The translations under genes were made by a program, and so were the position numbers. This document shows, in pieces, positions 26,281 to 35,162 of a stretch of 64,000 nucleotides of DNA (the first letter of the stretch is position 1; each line of letters starts with the position of its first letter). Source of the DNA: Micavibrio_B sp964399985 (GTDB taxonomy: Bacteria; Pseudomonadota; Alphaproteobacteria; Micavibrionales; Micavibrionaceae); assembly GCA_964399985.1 (NCBI GenBank), contig CAYNRY010000001.1, positions 992,001-1,056,000 of the forward strand, in the 5' to 3' direction. The notes under the pieces were generated by a model that made no database searches, was not told the origin of the DNA, and saw nothing but the letters and a program-made list of their open reading frames with translations.

Positions 26281-28986
26281 CTATTTCGCGGCCGTCTTGA
26301 TATTCCCCATTTGACTTGCCATGCGATCTCTCGCTTCCATGGCAAGATCCATCGCTTCGGATCTTCCTTCATGCGCAAGGATCGTCATTACGTCATTGCC
26401 GTAAGTGAACATAACAGAAGCCGATGTGTTGGCTTTGCTGCCGATACAGGCGAATTCGAAAGATTTGGATTTATCAGCCGATACGATGACATCGGACGGC
26501 ACAGCTGCGAAGTCGCCTTCACAGCGCGATTTCGCACGATCCAGATAGTCATTGACCGCCGCATCAAAGCCTTTGCCGCCCTTCATCGCGCGCTGCTCTG
26601 CGCTACCGAAGAGGCTATCGGTTTTCCAGCGATATGCGCGGTATGAATCCGAGCTTCCGGTTTCTACATTTTCAACGTCGCCGCGAATATTAATACCGGC
26701 ACCTTGCAACATTCGGGTAAAATCTTCCTGCGTCTGGAATTTTACCGATGCGACAGGCGAGATGACAGCGCTGGCAATCGGGATCGCCGCTTTAGGCGCG
26801 GCCTTCGGCTGTTCTACCCCTGCAGCCGGCGCGACCGCAGCCACATTTACAGGTGCCGCTTTTTCAACCGGTGAAACCGGCACGGCGGCTGACGCCATAG
26901 ATGCTTGCGAGGAAGGAATGCCGCTTTCAAGCTCTGCTATACGGCGCTGCATTTCATTAAGCTTGGCTTGCTGCATGTCATCGGTAATTGCCGGATCGAA
27001 CAGCTTTGCTTCCATCGCTTCGCGATCTTGTTTACGCGCCTGCTTCTCTTGCTGGACTAAAGTAGCCAAACGACGGATTTCACGCTGAGATTCTTGATAG
27101 CGTTTTGTCGCCTGTTCCAGATCCCAGTTATTACCGCCCGCACTTGCCGTCGTTGTAACTTTATCCAGCTGCTGTTTCAGCGTTTCATTTTCTAAATTTG
27201 CTGTCTCGAGTTGATTTTGCAAATGCTTCAAAGCTTGATCATCGCCTAAAGGTACGGATTTTGCCGATGCCAATTGCTGTTTGAGGGCAGAGTTTTCGCC
27301 TTGAAGTGCTGCAAGCTGTTGAGAATTGTCGACGGCGGCAGGTTTTGTTGCAATTGTAGTCTGCAAAGCCGCAATTTGCTGCTTCAGACTTTCATTTTCT
27401 TTGATAGCAGCCTGATCGATGGCTGGCGTAATCGGCATCTGTGTCAGCTTTGTTTGCAGTTGAGCCGAATTTGCATTAGCCGCATCAAGCTGAATTTTCA
27501 TTTCTGCATTTTGTTTCTGCAGTATAGCAACTTGCTCGGCAGCAGAACTTCCCTGCGCTGCTTTTGTTTGCAACTGAGCTGTCATTGCATTCGATGCTCC
27601 AAGCTGGATTTTTAGATCTGCGTTTTCTTTCTGGAGAGTCGCCAATTGTCCTGTAAGAGCATTGCTTTGAGAGACCTGAGTTTGAAGCTGCGCAATGGTC
27701 AGATTTGCCGCATCGAGCTGAACTTTCATATCAGCCGATTGCTTTTGCAATACAGAAACTTGCTCTGCCGCTGATGTGCCTTGTGCGGCTTTTGTTTGCA
27801 ATTGAGCAATCGTTGAATTTGCCGCATCGAGCTGAGCCTTCATCTCTGCCGATTGTTTTTGCAGCGAAGACACTTGATCCATTGCGGACGTTCCCTGCGC
27901 CGCTTTAGCTTGCAACTGGGCAATGGTCGAGTTCGCGGCATCGAGCTGGGCTTTTGCATCCGCGTTTTGCTTTTGCATGAGGCCTAGCTGGCTTGCTACT
28001 TGTGTAGACTGGACGCTTTTGACCTGAAGATCGGCAATATTTCTTGTCGCGGCTTCAAGTTGCAATTTCATATCCGCGTTTTGTTTTTGCAAAATGGCAA
28101 GCTGCTCAGAAGCACCTGCACCTTGCGCCGCTTTAGTTTGCAACTGGGTTACATTCTGATTAGCTGTTGAAAGCTGCACTTTCATGTCAGCATTCTGCTT
28201 TTGCAGCTCAGCCAATTGTTGCTGTGCTGCCTGGTTTTCTTTTTGCTGCTGAGCCAGAGACTGGTTCAGAGCTTGCGCTGTTGCAAGCTCGGCCTTCAAG
28301 CGGCTGAGTTCTTGAGAAGTGTCGCCGGAAACAGTTTTCTGCGCACGCAAAACCTGATTTTCCTGTTTTAAGCGGGAGACTTCGGATTCAAGACCTGAAG
28401 CCGCGACGTTGGAAGGTGCAATCGCGGCAACTTTTTGTGCCGCCTGAGGAACCGGCTCCGCAGGCGCAACAGGAGCAGCAGATGCAATGGCCGGAGATTT
28501 CTTGCCGCCGATACAATCGGATAATTCATCTGCCGCAGAGGCAAACTTGGACGGCGCGTAACTGAACGACTTGCCGCCTGTTTCTACATCCATCTTGCCG
28601 GACGTTTTAATGGCATCAATGAACGAACCTTCACCAAGACCGATGACGACGACCTTGTCTGATGTCGGCGCGACGTTGAATGTGCGGGCTTCTCCGTTAC
28701 CCGGTCGAAGCGTTACGGTCGTCTGGCCGACTTGCGGGAATTGGGGACGGGCAAAATCGAAAGCGACAGAGTACTGGCCGGTTGAGTTCTTGGCGAATGT
28801 CACGATGGTGTTGTCGGAATATTTCTGCGCCATAGTGCAATAGCTACCGGAAGCGGCACTGGCCACACGGTTGATGGTCCAGGCTGTCTGCGCCTGAGCC
28901 GTTTCCGCTCTGGCTGGCGTCACCATCGACGTCGTTGCCAGAAGTCCAAATGTTAAAAATCCTAATGCATAACTAGAACGGGCCAT
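26281..28986 (-). CDS. Exported coiled-coil protein with seven 38-residue repeats
   Basis: A 901-residue protein that begins with a signal peptide, probably cut after A-R-A at 27. Residues 30-160 form a small domain with two cysteines (C50, C158). A Pro/Ala linker is followed by a long coiled coil at about 197-700. Within it, residues 261-526 are seven tandem repeats of 38 residues built on L-Q-K-Q-N-A-D-M-K-x-Q-L-D-A-A-N, then I-A-Q-L-Q-T-K-A-A-Q-G. A second Ala/Pro linker leads to a C-terminal domain (750-901) with two more cysteines. I do not recognise a family. It may span or tether in the periplasm. It lies 100 bases downstream of the TcpQ-domain gene on the same strand. Confidence 0.75.
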   Translation of the reverse strand: MARSSYALGFLTFGLLATTSMVTPARAETAQAQTAWTINRVASAASGSYCTMAQKYSDNTIVTFAKNSTGQYSVAFDFARPQFPQVGQTTVTLRPGNGEARTFNVAPTSDKVVVIGLGEGSFIDAIKTSGKMDVETGGKSFSYAPSKFASAADELSDCIGGKKSPAIASAAPVAPAEPVPQAAQKVAAIAPSNVAASGLESEVSRLKQENQVLRAQKTVSGDTSQELSRLKAELATAQALNQSLAQQQKENQAAQQQLAELQKQNADMKVQLSTANQNVTQLQTKAAQGAGASEQLAILQKQNADMKLQLEAATRNIADLQVKSVQSTQVASQLGLMQKQNADAKAQLDAANSTIAQLQAKAAQGTSAMDQVSSLQKQSAEMKAQLDAANSTIAQLQTKAAQGTSAAEQVSVLQKQSADMKVQLDAANLTIAQLQTQVSQSNALTGQLATLQKENADLKIQLGASNAMTAQLQTKAAQGSSAAEQVAILQKQNAEMKIQLDAANANSAQLQTKLTQMPITPAIDQAAIKENESLKQQIAALQTTIATKPAAVDNSQQLAALQGENSALKQQLASAKSVPLGDDQALKHLQNQLETANLENETLKQQLDKVTTTASAGGNNWDLEQATKRYQESQREIRRLATLVQQEKQARKQDREAMEAKLFDPAITDDMQQAKLNEMQRRIAELESGIPSSQASMASAAVPVSPVEKAAPVNVAAVAPAAGVEQPKAAPKAAIPIASAVISPVASVKFQTQEDFTRMLQGAGINIRGDVENVETGSSDSYRAYRWKTDSLFGSAEQRAMKGGKGFDAAVNDYLDRAKSRCEGDFAAVPSDVIVSADKSKSFEFACIGSKANTSASVMFTYGNDVMTILAHEGRSEAMDLAMEARDRMASQMGNIKTAAK
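27409..28206 (-). repeat. Seven tandem 114-base coding repeats
   Basis: The DNA coding for residues 261-526 of the coiled-coil protein repeats every 114 bases, seven times, the last copy incomplete. Copies three, four and five are nearly identical in protein sequence. The others have diverged, so the array has grown by duplication. Copy number may vary between strains. Confidence 0.75.
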
Positions 28987-29086
28987 AAGGCATCCCCTTA
29001 ATCTGATATTTGTCTCCCCTTTAGAATCCCAGGGCGGGAATCTTGGGTATTTATGTATAAAAGAGAGAGAAGCTTTTCCGCAAGCT

Positions 29087-30121
29087 TTATCCGGCGTTGT
29101 CGGTCCTTATAACCAGAACTTTTTCGCCTGAAATCGGGTTTTTATAGAGCTGGCCGACCGGACGGACATTTTTAGACTCATATTGAGAGAGAATTTCTCC
29201 AACGGCATCCTCAAAACTGCCTTTATCGCTGTAAGTTTGCGGCAGGGCGAAATTATCGCTGCTTTGCCATACCAGCGTAGCCCCTTCGCTCTCGGCCCAG
29301 GCATGCAAAACCGCCTGCAAAGACGCTCCACTTGTCCCGAACCACGATTTGGTAGCGTCCGGCTCAACTTCAGACTCCGGCACTTCCATGCGCATATCAT
29401 CGGCTAAGGAGACAGGGGCATTCATGTCTGGCACGTCATCCGTAAACTTTGATTTGAGCGTACCGGAATCCTGCGCCATCAGACCCGCAACAGCCCCGTC
29501 GAATTTACCGATATAGGAGAACTCCTTGGAGACTTTCGGCGATTCAGCGGCCGTCCAGATGAATTCGGTCTGTTCACGATCAGCCCATCTTGCCAGAACG
29601 TCTTTCAAAAGCTCGCCCTGACGCGCACGCCATGTGTCAATGCGCTCTACAGGCACGGCAACAACCGGTATTTTTGGAACAGGTGGTAGCGTCGGTTCTC
29701 CTTCAACGACCAAGGCTGGCTTGCTGGCCAAGGGTACAGGCTCTGGCAAAGATGCGACCTCTATATCTTTCTTCGCAATAGAAGAAGGCGGCGGACCGTC
29801 AATGATTTCCAAAGCTTTCTTCTTTGTCACGACAATCGGCGCTGGCTGTTTCTTCTCCGTCATCTCGAAATAGTCATCGCCCATTTTATACTTTGCCTTG
29901 ATGTCATCAGGCACATAGCGTTCGTTCATGATTTCAAGAGACGGCTTGATCATCGGCTTAACTCGTCGCGGAGCTTTGGAAACAGGCGCAGGTGCAGAAG
30001 GAGAAACTGCAGGCTGGTCCGAAGTTACCTTGCCGGTTATATCCTTCAAACTGAAACCCGCCTGCGCGGATACAGGGATAAGTAATAACGCAAGAGTCGT
30101 AAGAAATCTTTTCATTTTCAT
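29087..30121 (-). CDS. Exported protein with two TcpQ-like domains
   Basis: A 344-residue protein with a signal peptide ending in A-Q-A at about 21. A Pro-rich, basic middle follows, then two copies of a TcpQ/PilL-type domain. The first contains W-R-A-R-Q-G-E-L-L-K-D-V-L-A-R-W-A and F-I-W-T-A. The second contains L-Q-A-V-L-H-A-W-A-E-S-E-G-A-T-L-V-W and a closing G-E-K-V-L-V-I. TcpQ domains occur in accessory proteins of type IV pili and type IVB secretion, where they bind secretins or cell wall. No pilus genes are near. It is seven bases downstream of prfB. Confidence 0.7.
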   Translation of the reverse strand: MKMKRFLTTLALLLIPVSAQAGFSLKDITGKVTSDQPAVSPSAPAPVSKAPRRVKPMIKPSLEIMNERYVPDDIKAKYKMGDDYFEMTEKKQPAPIVVTKKKALEIIDGPPPSSIAKKDIEVASLPEPVPLASKPALVVEGEPTLPPVPKIPVVAVPVERIDTWRARQGELLKDVLARWADREQTEFIWTAAESPKVSKEFSYIGKFDGAVAGLMAQDSGTLKSKFTDDVPDMNAPVSLADDMRMEVPESEVEPDATKSWFGTSGASLQAVLHAWAESEGATLVWQSSDNFALPQTYSDKGSFEDAVGEILSQYESKNVRPVGQLYKNPISGEKVLVIRTDNAG

Positions 30122-30128
30122 TTATCCA

Positions 30129-31248
30129 TTAATCAATGTCGGCGACATCTCCGGCGACTTTTTGCGCCAGCGATGCATGGAGGAAATCGTCAAGATCACC
30201 ATCCAGAACTTTATCGGAGTCTGTACGTTCAACACCAGTCCGTAAGTCTTTTATCATCTGATATGGCTGAAGGACATAGGAACGTATCTGGTGTCCCCAG
30301 CCGATATCGCTTTTGCTGTCATATTGACTGTTGCTGACCGCTTCGCGTTTTCTCATTTCAAGGTCATAAAGCTTCGCCCGCAACATATTCATCGCCGCCG
30401 CGCGGTTCTTATGCTGGGAACGGTCATTCTGACAAGCGACGATAATATTGGTTGGGATATGGGTGATACGAACAGCGGAATCGGTCCGGTTGACGTGCTG
30501 GCCGCCTGCTCCGCTTGCGCGATAAGTATCGACTTTTAAATCCTTATCCAGAATTTCGATATTGATCGTTTCATCGATGACAGGCGTCACGGTGACGGAA
30601 GCAAAGCTTGTATGGCGACGCGCATTGGAATCGAATGGTGAAATCCTCACCAAGCGATGAACGCCGGATTCGCTTTTGAGCCAGCCATAAGCCTGATGAC
30701 CGCTGATCTGAAGCGTGGCTGATTTGATCCCCGCCTCTTCGCCGTCATGACGGTCGAGAACTTCGACCTTATATCCATGCTGGTCGGCCCAGCGACTATA
30801 CATGCGTAAGATTATGCCCGCCCAGTCGGCGGCTTCTGTGCCACCTGCACCGGAATTGACTTCCAGAAAAGCATCCTTGTCATCGGCTTCGCCGGATAAC
30901 AGGGATTGCAATTGCATCTTCGCCGCTTCTTTTTGCAAGGCGGCCAAAGAGCTTTCGGCTTCCTTGACGATGTCGGGTTCGTTTTCAGCTTCGCCCAGCT
31001 CGATCAAGCCGAGCGCGTCAGATAATTCATTTTCAACTTTGCGGACGGAAGCGATATTTTGCTCGAGCTTGTTTTTCTCGCGCATTAAGCCTTGGGCTTT
31101 TTCAGGATTGTTCCAAAGATTGGGATCTTCAGAAAGAGCGTTTAGTTCTTCAAGGCGCAGAAGGGAATTTTCCCAGTCAAAGATGCCTCCGTAAGAGGCC
31201 GATAGCATATTCGATTTCTTTGACGACGGATTCTAACTCGGCTCTCAT
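30129..31248 (-). CDS. prfB: Peptide chain release factor 2, with programmed frameshift
   Basis: RF2 releases the peptide at UGA and UAA. The gene starts at the ATG at 31248 (M-R-A-E-L-E-S-V-V), after AAAGGA, and reads 23 codons to CTT followed by an in-frame TGA at 31179-31177. A +1 shift at CTT-TGA-C joins it to the main frame at D-W-E-N-S. An SD-like CGGAGG lies just before the slip site. A frame that appears to start at 31208 is therefore a by-product. The main frame has S-x-S-D-type specificity region residues around H-Q-A-Y-G-W-L and the catalytic G-A-G-G-Q-H-V-N. The total is about 373 residues. Confidence 0.95.
31175..31193 (-). promoter_or_regulatory. prfB autoregulatory +1 frameshift site
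   Basis: On the minus strand the sequence reads CGG AGG CAT CTT TGA C. The internal Shine-Dalgarno-like CGGAGG, the slippery CTT and the UGA stop followed by C match the classic prfB site. Low RF2 slows termination at UGA and favours the shift, so RF2 controls its own synthesis. Confidence 0.95.
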
Positions 31249-31266
31249 AATTTATCCTTTGAAAAC

Positions 31267-31318
31267 GTCACCCCCGCGCAGGCGGGGGTCCATGGATTCC
31301 CGCCTGCGCGGGAATGAC
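31267..31318. repeat. Palindromic repeat pair, uninterrupted form
   Basis: Two 25-base inverted half-elements, 31267-31291 and 31294-31318, meet at CCATGG. Each is itself a hairpin, CCCCCGC/GCGGGGG and CCCGC/GCGGG. The right half runs GGATTCC, stem-loop, GGAATGAC, the same plan as the two elements around the GIY-YIG gene at 54481-54838. It lies between prfB and the DJ-1-like gene. Confidence 0.8.
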
Positions 31319-31327
31319 AACAATCTA

Positions 31328-31906
31328 TTAAGCAGCCTGTTCCATCTGCTCTTCTTCAGCCATCAGGGATAGCTTGAAGTTGATCAATGTTTCAACCAGT
31401 TCTTTCAGGTTTTCCGGCGTTGTTTGCGCCGTGATCAAGCTTTCGGAAATGACCGGTGAATTCTCGGACCATGCCGCGCCTGCTGCTGTCGCAATTTCTT
31501 TACAAGCCTCAGGACCTGTTACCAGATAGCCGCTCACCAGACCGGTCATCGACAGAAGATTTACAGCGTCGCCTGTCGACATGATCGGCTTATGCGCCGC
31601 CATGAAACCGCCGATAAAGCGGCGTGTATGAGCGGTGAGTTTCAATTTATCGAGAGAGCGCTGACCGCCCGGGATAATCAGGATGTCAAAATCCGCCGCC
31701 AGAGCGTCGGAAAGCTGGCAATCGACCGCGAAATAGTGACCCCAGCCGTTACCTTGCCAACCATTTGCAAGGCCGTTTTCAACGCTGATAATTTTTGGAT
31801 AAGCGCCGGCTTCCATCATGCCGCGCTGGAACATAGTCATTTCGTTTTCGTTGAATCCGTTGGCGACGAGGATGGCCGCTTTCATGCCTGCAAGGGGTTT
31901 CTGCAT
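31328..31906 (-). CDS. DJ-1/PfpI-like protein lacking the usual cysteine
   Basis: A 192-residue class I glutamine-amidotransferase fold of the DJ-1/PfpI group, with the N-terminal K-A-A-I-L-V-A-N-G-F-N-E-N-E-M strand-and-Glu motif and D-I-L-I-I-P-G-G-Q. The nucleophile elbow K-P-x-x-A-I-C-H-G-P-x-L-L of the family reads K-P-I-M-S-T-G-D-A-V-N-L-L here, so Cys is G112 and His is D113. It cannot use the standard mechanism and may bind rather than cut its ligand. The last 20 residues are acidic. It stands alone next to a palindromic repeat. Confidence 0.8.
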   Translation of the reverse strand: MQKPLAGMKAAILVANGFNENEMTMFQRGMMEAGAYPKIISVENGLANGWQGNGWGHYFAVDCQLSDALAADFDILIIPGGQRSLDKLKLTAHTRRFIGGFMAAHKPIMSTGDAVNLLSMTGLVSGYLVTGPEACKEIATAAGAAWSENSPVISESLITAQTTPENLKELVETLINFKLSLMAEEEQMEQAA

Positions 31907-32596
31907 GCTGTGTTCTCTCCTTTTGAGGTTATTGTTTTTCTTGTGTTTTCATTGCTTTGCGAATGAAGAACCCGCTGATGTTTTCCGCCGTTTATGAAAA
32001 GCATGACTGCGAGGTGGGGCGAATATTGTTCACTGCACTCATAAAGTCAAGAAAATAAGAAACTAATATACCAGTTATGCAGCTAGATCATGGGGATAGC
32101 ATAGGCTCCTACTTCGTTCGTAGTTTTTTTTATTTTGAACCTTTATTAGTTTGAACGTCATTCTGACTACTTTGAACGTCGCATTCTTTAAATTGGGTCG
32201 GCTTCCTCGCAATGACAGCAAGTAATATTTCAATGACTTAAAAGGAGTCTCTAAGTTTGCTCGTCACTTTTTTTAGGGGGTTTTATTCGAAGGGTCCCCG
32301 CCGTTCACCTTGGGGATGGCCGAAAAACGGCGTGGCTTTTCAAGATAAAGCCTAACGTATGAAGCATGACGCGATTTGAATCGAATTTCAAAATTATTTT
32401 ATACTTGCAATCTATCAACTATCTCGTCTAAAATAGTAATAGGTAGATTATGTATTGCATTGCAATGACTTAGGGCGAAATGCCTAATGCTGTCTTAAAA
32501 TTCAACAGCATTTAAATAAAATGCAATGTATTTTCCATAACCAATTATTTACGCCTTTCGGCTACTCTAGGGTAATGATTCTTAGAGGAAAGCCTT
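31907..32596. other. 690-base non-coding stretch with repeats
   Basis: I see no gene here on either strand. The stretch holds a segment typical of small dispersed repeats (CTTCCTCGCAATGACAG near 32202-32218), three TTTGAAC words at 32134-32177, the 35-base repeat copy B at 32231-32265, and an AATGCTGT/ACAGCATT inverted repeat at 32486-32512. It should also carry the promoters of the flanking divergent genes at 31906 and 32597. Confidence 0.6.
32231..32265 (-). repeat. 35-base dispersed repeat, copy B
   Basis: This is the complement of copy A at 15658-15692 with five mismatches in 35 bases and no gap. It lies in non-coding DNA directly after a CTCGCAATGACA repeat-like sequence. Confidence 0.6.
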
Positions 32597-33700
32597 GTGT
32601 CGTTATCTGATTTAAATGCCATACCATTGCATGACGAGCTGAAAGCGGAGGAAACCTCGCCGCTAAAAGTCGCGGGCGAAAACGGCGCGGAGATGGCACG
32701 CCCCTCTTCTCCTGATCTCAAAGTTATACCCGGCTACCAACTCGACGTGCCTGAGCTTAATACGGATGAAGACGAAGAGGCCATGAAGGCCTATGAAGCT
32801 GCCGGCGGCGCTGCGGCGCTCATGATCGAAGCTTTTTACGGCAATATTACTTCGGATAAGATTCCGCAGTGGATCAGGGATGCCGTAGAAGCGCAGGCCA
32901 ACCGATTACAGCAAACACCGGATGGCGACTTTTCAAAGGGTATGGGCGGCTCTCTAGGCCGCAAAAGCAAGAAAGAAGAAGCCGAGGAAAATCAGGAAAA
33001 AACGGCAGAGTGGTTTGAAAACCGCATGGAAGCCTACGAGCGCGAGCAGAAAAAGCTGGAGGAATGGAGAGAAAAATCTATTGATGTCGGTAACGGCGTT
33101 AAAATGACAGGTAAAGAAATCGATGCCGTCTTAGAACTTCTCGGCACGAAAGAAGGAAAGCAAAAATTCGTCGACGCTTTCAAAAAGAAAACCGGGGCGA
33201 ATGATGAAGACGCGAATAAAGCATTCAATGATTATCAACGCTATATGCAGCTTTTGAAGAAACGGGAGATGGGTGAAGATTTATCTGCCGGTGACCAAAA
33301 GTTTTTAAATGATTATCCGACGACGGAGGAAGGAAAAGTTGCCTTAAAGCTTAAGGATGAAGTGATACAAAAAAACAATATGTATGAACAAGCAGCGAAT
33401 ACAGCAAATCAAACAGCTGCTATTAAAGATTACAATGACAATAATTCGTTTTACAACACCAACATTACAAGACCTATTGCAACATCAACCTGTGAATGGT
33501 CAGAAAAAGGTTCGACTAATACGAGTAAAGAAACAAAACTTGAACCCGCTATCAAGTGCAGTACATCCGCAACTGCAGATTTCCAGGCCGCGACGACCGC
33601 CACTGAACCACTTGATACGCCTAAAGAAGATTTATCAGAAAAACAGAATTTACAGCTAGCCTCAGCAACCGTAAATAATAGCTATAGTGCTTTTAGTTAA
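32597..33700 (+). CDS. Large hydrophilic protein of unknown function
   Basis: A 367-residue protein with a GTG start at 32597 and AGAGGAAAG before it. It has no signal peptide or membrane helix. Residues 1-60 are likely disordered and acidic. A small helical region with A-A-G-G-A-A-A-L-M-I-E-A-F-Y-G follows, then a charged helix of Glu/Lys at about 120-165. The last 90 residues are Thr/Asn/Ser-rich with two cysteines. The composition suggests a scaffold or a secreted effector-like protein, but that is only a guess. It belongs to no family I know. It overlaps the convergent gene by eight bases. Confidence 0.6.
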   Translation: MSLSDLNAIPLHDELKAEETSPLKVAGENGAEMARPSSPDLKVIPGYQLDVPELNTDEDEEAMKAYEAAGGAAALMIEAFYGNITSDKIPQWIRDAVEAQANRLQQTPDGDFSKGMGGSLGRKSKKEEAEENQEKTAEWFENRMEAYEREQKKLEEWREKSIDVGNGVKMTGKEIDAVLELLGTKEGKQKFVDAFKKKTGANDEDANKAFNDYQRYMQLLKKREMGEDLSAGDQKFLNDYPTTEEGKVALKLKDEVIQKNNMYEQAANTANQTAAIKDYNDNNSFYNTNITRPIATSTCEWSEKGSTNTSKETKLEPAIKCSTSATADFQAATTATEPLDTPKEDLSEKQNLQLASATVNNSYSAFS

Positions 33701-34382
33701 CATTCAAAGATAAAGAAGCTAAAGCTCTACTTTTGGAACTTGCAAGCAGCTTCTCCCCTTCAGGAGTATATTTAACATTAATAAAAGGTCTGAGATCCTG
33801 AACCATCCCGCTCTTATCAGCTACCAATAAAGCGCCATCTCCATTAATTTTTCCAGAAATTGTAACCCTCGACACCTCGCCAGATTGATTTAAGCGACCT
33901 ACATATTGGAATACGGGCTTTTCACCAGCCTTACTGCCTGCCTCAATTGAATTTGCCAAACTACCCTTAATTCCAATTAAATCAGATGGAATTAAAGTTC
34001 TTTTATCTATCTCGGCACCACGAGCATCTAATATTCTAGGCTCATTATAAGATTCAATCTTACAAAAAGTCCCATCAAAATTGGTCGACGCGGCAATCCT
34101 ATATCCTTTGGTAAACTTTTCATCAGTAGAAAAAATATTTCTGAGTGATCTTCTCTGTCCTCTGAAAGCACCTTCCATATCAGCATTAACAGCCAGATAT
34201 TGTCCTTCATTATCAGCGCGCTGGACAATCTCTTGAGGCGAAACGCATTTATCAAGATTAGCCAATGTTGGCACTTCTTGAGCATATGCCGCCGTTACGG
34301 GCGAATAATCATTCGCTGGAGCCAGACCCAAAGCTGCAATACCAATCGCCGCCGCTGCAAAAGTTTTGTTATAAAGTGCCAT
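33693..34382 (-). CDS. Exported protein of unknown function
   Basis: A 229-residue protein with an N-terminal hydrophobic segment and likely signal cleavage after A-Y-A-Q at about 35. The mature part has two cysteines (C46, C107) that could form a disulfide and ends in a Ser/Leu-rich tail. I do not recognise a domain. It is convergent with the gene at 32597-33700 and lies in the least conserved part of the window. Confidence 0.6.
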   Translation of the reverse strand: MALYNKTFAAAAIGIAALGLAPANDYSPVTAAYAQEVPTLANLDKCVSPQEIVQRADNEGQYLAVNADMEGAFRGQRRSLRNIFSTDEKFTKGYRIAASTNFDGTFCKIESYNEPRILDARGAEIDKRTLIPSDLIGIKGSLANSIEAGSKAGEKPVFQYVGRLNQSGEVSRVTISGKINGDGALLVADKSGMVQDLRPFINVKYTPEGEKLLASSKSRALASLSLNVN

Positions 34383-34536
34383 CTCAAAAACCCCAGAGAA
34401 TAGTTAAATTAAATGTGCTTAACACAGTGCCGTTTGTCCGACACACCCCTAATTTAATGAATTGTTAATAGTTATACACAAATTCGGGGATCAAGGCAAA
34501 TATTCGATACAGGCCATAGTGAAATTCTCTGCATTC

Positions 34537-35082
34537 CTACATGCGGTAGACATAAATGGGAATTTTAATGAATACATCCGTATGCAGAATTTGGATCGGT
34601 TCCCAGCCCGGAATCGCGAAAGCATTCGATACAACTAGGCTTCCTGCCCTTAATCCGGTCAACTGCGCCTTGAGTTTTTCCATGTGCCAAGGCGATAAAT
34701 AGCAGATAACGGCATCAAAACCGCTTAAATCCTCGTCAAAGAAGCTCTTATTGATGATTTTTATATCCTGAAAGGATAAAAAAGCCCTGATTTTAGAGAA
34801 AATCCATGGAAAAAAGGAAATTTCATAGCCAACGATACTCGATTTCGGAAAATTTTTGGCCAAAACAAGGTTAATTCCGCCCCAGCCACAGCCTAATTCG
34901 GCGAATTTATAGACCTTCCCCCTATCCATGTGCTCTTTCAAGGTCGAAAGGATGGCTTTCCTGACCCAAGGTAATGTCGGTGTCGGGGATATACGCGCCG
35001 TCTTTTCGTATCCCATGGATATGAAAGCCATGATCAGGAATAAAATAAGGACCAAGCCGGAGATCGTTTCGATTATTGTCAT
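34537..35082 (-). CDS. Membrane-anchored SAM-dependent methyltransferase
   Basis: A 181-residue protein with one N-terminal transmembrane helix (about 6-24) followed by a class I methyltransferase core. Motif I is F-A-E-L-G-C-G-W-G-G-I-N-L, the acidic residue after strand two is in G-Y-E-I-S, and D-A-V-I-C-Y-L-S-P-W is motif IV. The size is small, so the substrate domain is minimal. The substrate is unknown; a lipid or membrane quinone would suit the anchor. Confidence 0.7.
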   Translation of the reverse strand: MTIIETISGLVLILFLIMAFISMGYEKTARISPTPTLPWVRKAILSTLKEHMDRGKVYKFAELGCGWGGINLVLAKNFPKSSIVGYEISFFPWIFSKIRAFLSFQDIKIINKSFFDEDLSGFDAVICYLSPWHMEKLKAQLTGLRAGSLVVSNAFAIPGWEPIQILHTDVFIKIPIYVYRM

Positions 35083-35162
35083 CGTCAGATCCCTTTAGCG
35101 GTCAAGCGCCTGAATTATGAGCAACAATGTGCATAGTTTGCGCCGCCCCCTTGTAAACTTAC

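Noticed and set aside
27409..28206. CRISPR-like array
   Set aside because: The repeats are in-frame coding units without spacers.
30129..31208. Start of prfB at 31208
   Set aside because: It lacks the conserved N terminus and ignores the CTT-TGA-C frameshift site; 31248 is the real start.
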